A stretch of 64,000 bases of DNA from Pseudomonas sp. B28(2017) (GTDB lineage Bacteria; Pseudomonadota; Gammaproteobacteria; Pseudomonadales; Pseudomonadaceae). The stretch is taken from contig NZ_NEJH01000013.1 of the NCBI RefSeq assembly GCF_002113025.1, positions 1 through 64,000 of the forward strand, given 5' to 3'. The position numbers and the translations under genes are program-made. Of the stretch, positions 61,201 through 64,000 are shown piece by piece (within the stretch, counting starts at the first letter, position 1; every line of letters starts with the position of its first letter). The notes beneath the pieces were generated by a model. That model did no database searches. It saw only the letters and a list, made by a program, of their open reading frames with translations, and was not told the origin of the DNA.

Positions 61201-64000
61201 GCGCCGTGTCGTAGTTGAAACGCAGGTCCAGGCAGTCGCCCATCTCAGCGGCAATCGCCAAGGGAAAACTGGTCTGGTCGTGATGACTGATCCCGGAGAA
61301 TTTCAACGCGCTACTGTTGCCCTGCTCCAGCGCTTGCGCCACCGGATAGTTTTCGAACACCAGCAGGGTGTCGAACAGCGCCTCGCCGGAGTGACCGGCC
61401 CAGCGCTGCACATCCGCCAGCGGTGTGTATTCGACTTCGCGCAACCGCAGGTTGAGCACCTGGACTTCATCGATCCATTGACTGACGGTGCGCTCAGGGT
61501 GCGGTGTGGCGATCACCGGCAAGGTGTTGATGAACAGCCCGATCTGCTGCTCGATGCCTTGCAATTCGCTCGGACGCCCCGACACCGTGGCACCGAACGC
61601 CACCGTTTGCTGCCCGGTGTAGCGCTGCAACAGCAACAGCCACGCCGCTTGCAGCAGGGTGTTGGGCGTGACGCGGGCCTGCCGGGCAAACCCGCTCAGG
61701 CGCTCGGTGGCTGCGCGGTCCAGGCTCAGGTGCAGGGTGCGATGAGCCCCCTGCCCTGCAACCGGCCCCGGCAAGGCGCCGGCCAGTCGCGTCGGCTCGG
61801 TGAACAACTGTAATTGCTCCAGCCAGAACGCTTCGCACGCGGCGCGGTCGCGAGTGCCCAGCCAAGTCATGTAATCGCGATAACCGCCAACACTCGGCGC
61901 GGGCATGATTCCGGAGTAGCGTTGCAGCACTTCACCAAACAACTGCGAAGTGCTCCAGCCGTCCAGCAGGATGTGGTGGTTGGTGAAGATCAGGTGATAA
62001 GTATCGCTGGCAGTTTGTACCAGGGTCAGGCGCAGCAATGGTGCTGCCGTCAGGTCGAAACCGCGCTGACGATCTTCATCCGCCAATTGATCCAGTGCCT
62101 GATGCAGGCGCGTTTTGTCGCGCCAGTCGAGCACGGTCAGCGGCAGCGTGGCATCGGCCAGGATCACTTGCAGCGGTCGCGAGCCATTGCTCTCGCTGAA
62201 GAACGCCGCGCGCAGCACTTCATGGCGCTCCAGCGTCTGCTGCCAGGCATTACGGAATGCCTCGACGTCCAGCCCCTGCACATCCACGCACATCTGCGGG
62301 ACGTAGGCACCGGCATCCGGGGCGAACAGGCTGTGGAACAACATGCCTTGCTGCATCGGCGACAACGGCAGGATGTCTTCGATCTGCCCCGCCGCCAGCG
62401 GCAAGGCATCCAGTTGCGCCTGATCGACGCATACCAGCGGTACATCGCTCGGGGTCAACCCGCCGGCGCCGCTGAGGCAATGTTCGATCAGCTGTTGCAG
62501 TTCGGTGGCGTAGCCATCGGCCAGGCGCTGCACCGTTTGCGGTTTGAACACCTCACCGCTGAAAGTCCAGCTCAGGTGCAGTTGCCCGGCATACACCTGG
62601 CCGTTGATGCTCAGGCCCCGGTCCAGCCCGGCCGACGCGCCCTGCTCGGCGCCACCGCTTTCCCGGGCTGGGCGCCATGGCGCCTGCTCGTCGAAGCTGG
62701 CATCGAACTGGCCCATGTAGTTGAAGGTGACCTGGGGTGACGGCAGATCCTCAAGGCCGGCGTCGGCCAGATAACGCAGGATGCCGAAGCCGATGCCTTT
62801 GTCGGGCACGGCGCGCAGCTGCTCCTTGACGGCTTTGATGCTGCCGGCCAGATCGTCGGCCGGGGTGAGCTTCACCGGGAAAATCGAGGTGAACCAGCCC
62901 AGGGTGCGGGTCAGGTCGATGTCGTCGAACAGGTCTTCGCGGCCGTGGCCTTCGAGCTTCACCAGCGTCGACGATTGACCGGTCCATTGGCCCAGCACCC
63001 GCGCCAGGGCGGTCAGCAACAGGTCGTTGACCTGGGTGCGGTAAGCCGCCGGAGCGTCCTGCAGCAGTTGGCGGGTGAAGGTGCTGTCGAGCACCGTTTC
63101 CACGCTCACCGCGTGCTGGCTGGCCAGGCTGCCGTCGGGGTTGTCGGCGGGCAGTTGCAGAGCGACGTCATGGTATTGGGCTTGCCAGTAAGCGGCTTGC
63201 GTCGCCAGTTCCGGGCTGCGGGCATGCCGTTGCAAACGCGCCGCCCAGGCCTGATAGGCGCTGGTCTTGGCCGGCAGGCGCAACGGCCCGGCTTGACGTG
63301 CTTGAGCGTAAGCGGTTTGCAGGTCTTCAAGCAGCAGACGCCAGGACACGCCGTCAACCGCCAGGTGATGCACCACCAGCAGCAAGCGCTGGCCTGCGGC
63401 GCCCATGTCCACCAGCAAGGCACGCAACAGCGGACCGTCCTGCAGATTCAGGCTGGCTTGTGCGGCGTTGCACAGTTCAAGCAGCTCATCGGCATTTGCC
63501 GCCTGACGCTGCCACAGCACCTCAGCGCTGCTCCATTGTTCGGCTTGCGCCTGATACCACACGCCGTTGACCTGATGAAAACGCAAACGCAACGCATCGT
63601 GATGCTCCAGCAACGCCGCCAGCGCTTGCTGCAGACAGCTGCTGTCCAGTGGCTCGCGTAGTTCCAGCAATACCGACTGGTTCCAGTAATGGCGAGCCTC
63701 GATTGGCTGCTCGAAGAACCAGTGCTGGATCGGCGTCAGCAGCACCTCGCCGCGCACCGGCCCCTGATCGATGACCAACCCGGCGCTGCGCACCGCGACC
63801 TTTGCCAGGCTCTGCACGGTCTGATGCTGGAACAGGTCGCGCGGGGTGATGCGAATCCCGGCCTGACGGGCGCGGCTGACCACCTGGATCGAGATGATCG
63901 AGTCGCCGCCCAGTTCGAAGAAGTTGTCGTCGATGCCGACGCGCTCGAGCTTGAGCACGTCTTGCCAGATCGCCGCCAACTCGGTTTGCAGTTCATCCAT
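55271..64000 (-). CDS. Pyoverdine nonribosomal peptide synthetase, C-terminal part (T-E-C-A-T-C-A-T-TE)
   Basis: The visible 2909 residues lack the true start, which lies beyond the window. Order: carrier T (Ser34, LGGDSI); epimerase E (about 75-510, HHLAVDG at 211); condensation C (540-960, HHILLDG at 675); adenylation A (980-1480); T (Ser1527); C (1596-2010, HHILMDG at 1732); A (2040-2545); T (Ser2589); thioesterase TE (2640-2909, GWSLGG with Ser2721, His2884). The pocket residues of the first A read D-V-W-H-L-S-L-I-D-K, the code for serine. Those of the second read D-G-E-C-C-G-G-V-T-K, like hydroxyornithine domains of fluorescent pseudomonads. The TE releases the peptide, so the product probably ends D-aa-Ser-(cyclo)hydroxyornithine. 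It fits PvdD/PvdJ-type enzymes; the exact gene name is not assigned. Confidence 0.93.
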   Translation of the reverse strand: MDELQTELAAIWQDVLKLERVGIDDNFFELGGDSIISIQVVSRARQAGIRITPRDLFQHQTVQSLAKVAVRSAGLVIDQGPVRGEVLLTPIQHWFFEQPIEARHYWNQSVLLELREPLDSSCLQQALAALLEHHDALRLRFHQVNGVWYQAQAEQWSSAEVLWQRQAANADELLELCNAAQASLNLQDGPLLRALLVDMGAAGQRLLLVVHHLAVDGVSWRLLLEDLQTAYAQARQAGPLRLPAKTSAYQAWAARLQRHARSPELATQAAYWQAQYHDVALQLPADNPDGSLASQHAVSVETVLDSTFTRQLLQDAPAAYRTQVNDLLLTALARVLGQWTGQSSTLVKLEGHGREDLFDDIDLTRTLGWFTSIFPVKLTPADDLAGSIKAVKEQLRAVPDKGIGFGILRYLADAGLEDLPSPQVTFNYMGQFDASFDEQAPWRPARESGGAEQGASAGLDRGLSINGQVYAGQLHLSWTFSGEVFKPQTVQRLADGYATELQQLIEHCLSGAGGLTPSDVPLVCVDQAQLDALPLAAGQIEDILPLSPMQQGMLFHSLFAPDAGAYVPQMCVDVQGLDVEAFRNAWQQTLERHEVLRAAFFSESNGSRPLQVILADATLPLTVLDWRDKTRLHQALDQLADEDRQRGFDLTAAPLLRLTLVQTASDTYHLIFTNHHILLDGWSTSQLFGEVLQRYSGIMPAPSVGGYRDYMTWLGTRDRAACEAFWLEQLQLFTEPTRLAGALPGPVAGQGAHRTLHLSLDRAATERLSGFARQARVTPNTLLQAAWLLLLQRYTGQQTVAFGATVSGRPSELQGIEQQIGLFINTLPVIATPHPERTVSQWIDEVQVLNLRLREVEYTPLADVQRWAGHSGEALFDTLLVFENYPVAQALEQGNSSALKFSGISHHDQTSFPLAIAAEMGDCLDLRFNYDTALFNAETIEGLSTRLLALLDAMVSAPQQPLGRLSLLDAAQTAQQVEGFNRTARTWSDVRPVYQCFEAQVLQTPEAPALVFAGQTLSYRELNQRANRLAHLLRSQGVGAEVLVGIAAERSLELVIGLLAIMKAGGAYVPLDPDYPRERLEHMFDDSGVHLLLTQRHLLAQLPIPAATTAICLDDMGGLLDGLSEENLSCVVELQSLAYMIYTSGSTGKPKGAANRHDALYNRLAWMQGAYPLDGRDTVLQKTPFSFDVSVWEFFWPLMTGARLAVAEPGAHRDPAQLVSLIEQYRVSTLHFVPSMLQAFVQGEGFERCASLRQILCSGEALSADLQHSLLRVLPTVGLYNLYGPTEAAIDVTHWTCVDDGGISVPIGQPIANLVTYILDDSLQPQVQGCVGELYLGGIGLARGYHNRPDLTAERFVASPFGEQGERLYRTGDLARYRRDGVIEYVGRIDHQVKIRGLRIELGEIEACLLEHPSVREAVVIALDVGKSRQLVAYVVGDVAIEPLKQHLRKALPEHMQPSHVLLLDQLPVTPNGKLDRRALPQPDQQVREYVAPRNAMESTLQAVWQALFEVPQVGMHDNFFELGGDSIVSIQAVSRARKAGLSISPKDLFSHPTLAELATVARPVAVQASVPATLAPAAKIELNPAQYVALALNADEIEDVYPLSPMQQGMLFHSVQDGDSGLYVNQIEVGVRGVDGPRFREAWAEAARRHAILRTAFLWEGDKEPLQVVRRDAPSLLTEMDWRGLDDQPERVRQLALEERERGFSLNRAPLLRLLLVRLEDDRYRLIWTYHHILMDGWSVSRLIGEVLRHYRGDEHEPVAAYRDYIDWLGQQTAEASEAFWKGKLDNLQGATHLARALPVKAPQAGYHAIHTHLSAEQTAGLQAFAQQQQVTLNTLVQAAWLLLLQRYTGQRTVTFGATVSGRPETLNGSESMLGLFINTLPVINTVPTDMNVGDWLREIQACNLDIRDFQQTPLSDIQRWAGQGGQALFDSIIVFENQPVDRTLREWSGDSLRFEDVSDFGLTSFAMDLMVSLDEGLRIEYMHQRDQFDLATVETLRSHMESLMQRLCDDAGRAVGELGLLTLDEGRALDGERPVVADGDETPVHELIRQRARRQPDHTALVLSHADRDAEHLSYAELDRRSDALAVYLLEQGVQAEDVIGVFMERSLELVVSLLAVMKCAAAYLPLDPQYPQERLRYMMANSDMRLLLTQERLRDSAQLDPGTVMVAVDGLDLDIAVPTPQCAVHAEQLAYLIYTSGSTGKPKSVAVAHGPLSMHVQAIAELYEMDPDNRELHFMSFAFDGAHERWITALISGSTLVIRDNTLWTAEQTLTVLHRQRISVACFPPAYLLQLAEHAELQGGDPPPVRIYCFGGDAVPDATFERVKHRLKPQYLVNGYGPTETVVTPLLWKIAADGHCQAMYAPIGQRVGSRSLHVLDMDLNPLPVGMVGELYIGGRGVARGYHRHPWQSAERFVADPFSTEGGRLYRTGDLVRRREDGVFDYVGRIDHQVKVRGFRIELGEIEARLREQAGVNDALAVVRDNGQGSQLVGYVVAAQDDGLGPRCQAALRESLPDYMVPTQVVVLPRFPLTPNGKLDRKALPDPAFSGRDYVAPRTPLEWALADIWQQVLGIEKVGITDNFFELGGDSLRTLKVISKVRALNEPGFQLKLRDMMAKPTIAGLSGVDEQPLRQRPQPLLLLNQVVDDQPALFCLHAGFGTVFDYEPLARRLEGERTVYGVQCRMLLDRQWHDTSLAQMAADYVEAIRARQPQGPYHVLGWSLGGALALLVSDLFEQQGQRVAFVGLVDSFVPTQANAVASPDEWRVDLAGFLGATLGMDGEVIDRALSSESAGDHDAVARIIRAVIDSESDQASGYALLGADELAQTFMVSTRLKALSRQVETLPIPQAELHCWWADGNPTAERATLERQQPRLRKVQTVSAGHFDILQQDECLGAVVALLGREEVPLL

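Noticed and set aside
57002..61813. Several long plus-strand frames opposite the synthetase gene
   Set aside because: They mirror the strongly coding minus strand; their composition is typical of antisense shadows and no motif is present.
63998..64000. ATG at the window edge as the start of the synthetase
   Set aside because: The protein would begin inside a carrier domain with no adenylation domain before it; the Met is internal and the gene continues beyond the window.
1..64000. tRNA, rRNA or known riboswitch
   Set aside because: Reading both strands I recognised no tRNA cloverleaf ends, rRNA segments or riboswitch core; a covariance-model scan would be needed to exclude small RNAs.

Overview
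The window looks like a chromosomal segment of a fluorescent Pseudomonas, probably of the P. fluorescens group. It is GC-rich and dotted with paired REP-like inverted repeats (GTGGGAGCGAGC...GCTCGCGAT and variants). It carries a phenylacetate operon and a large part of a pyoverdine siderophore locus. I saw no rRNA or tRNA gene, CRISPR array, insertion sequence or prophage.

Positions 1-12000 are catabolic. paaABCDE and paaZ (137-6050) encode the phenylacetyl-CoA epoxidase and the ring-opening enzyme. A minus-strand group follows: a LuxR-type regulator, a class III aminotransferase and a PotF-like polyamine-binding protein (6212-9681). An enoyl-CoA hydratase/thiolase pair (9899-11859) comes next. 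Positions 12196-16988 hold a second, unassigned catabolic set: a Rieske oxygenase, a GMC oxidoreductase, a GATase1/AraC regulator and a divergent class II aldolase.

Positions 17271-26585 hold stress and transport functions: an EmrAB-like efflux pair, an AhpD-like protein, an MscS channel with a cyclic-nucleotide-binding domain, two YcaC-like hydrolases, a pirin, a LysR regulator and an aldo/keto reductase. Positions 26589-30953 hold a BvgS-like hybrid sensor kinase, a BvgA-like response regulator and a small receiver-like protein that lacks the usual phospho-acceptor Asp. mgtA and mgtC (31105-34578) follow, with a long leader region.

Positions 35138-51862 form the pyoverdine block: pvdA, fpvI, pvdRT-opmQ, pvdP, pvdMNO, pvdE and fpvA. 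Five transcription units start from perfect TAAAT-N16-CGT iron-starvation (PvdS-type) promoters: pvdA, pvdRT-opmQ, pvdP, pvdMNO and pvdE. fpvA instead has a good Fur-box match. The products would make hydroxyornithine (PvdA), export the precursor to the periplasm (PvdE), mature it there (PvdM, N, O, P), export or recycle it (PvdRT-OpmQ) and take ferripyoverdine back up (FpvA). No fpvR-like anti-sigma gene is present next to fpvI.

Positions 51990-55177 are a patchwork between fpvA and the peptide synthetase: a thioesterase, a GNAT/VOC pair, a 51-residue orphan antitoxin-like gene, the 3' remnant of a DUF6124 gene and an HSL-type esterase. From 55271 to the window edge runs the C-terminal part of a pyoverdine peptide synthetase, read as T-E-C-A(Ser)-T-C-A(hydroxyornithine-like)-T-TE. 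It probably assembles the end of the peptide chain. The Ser module has epimerase-type carrier and condensation signatures but no epimerase domain.
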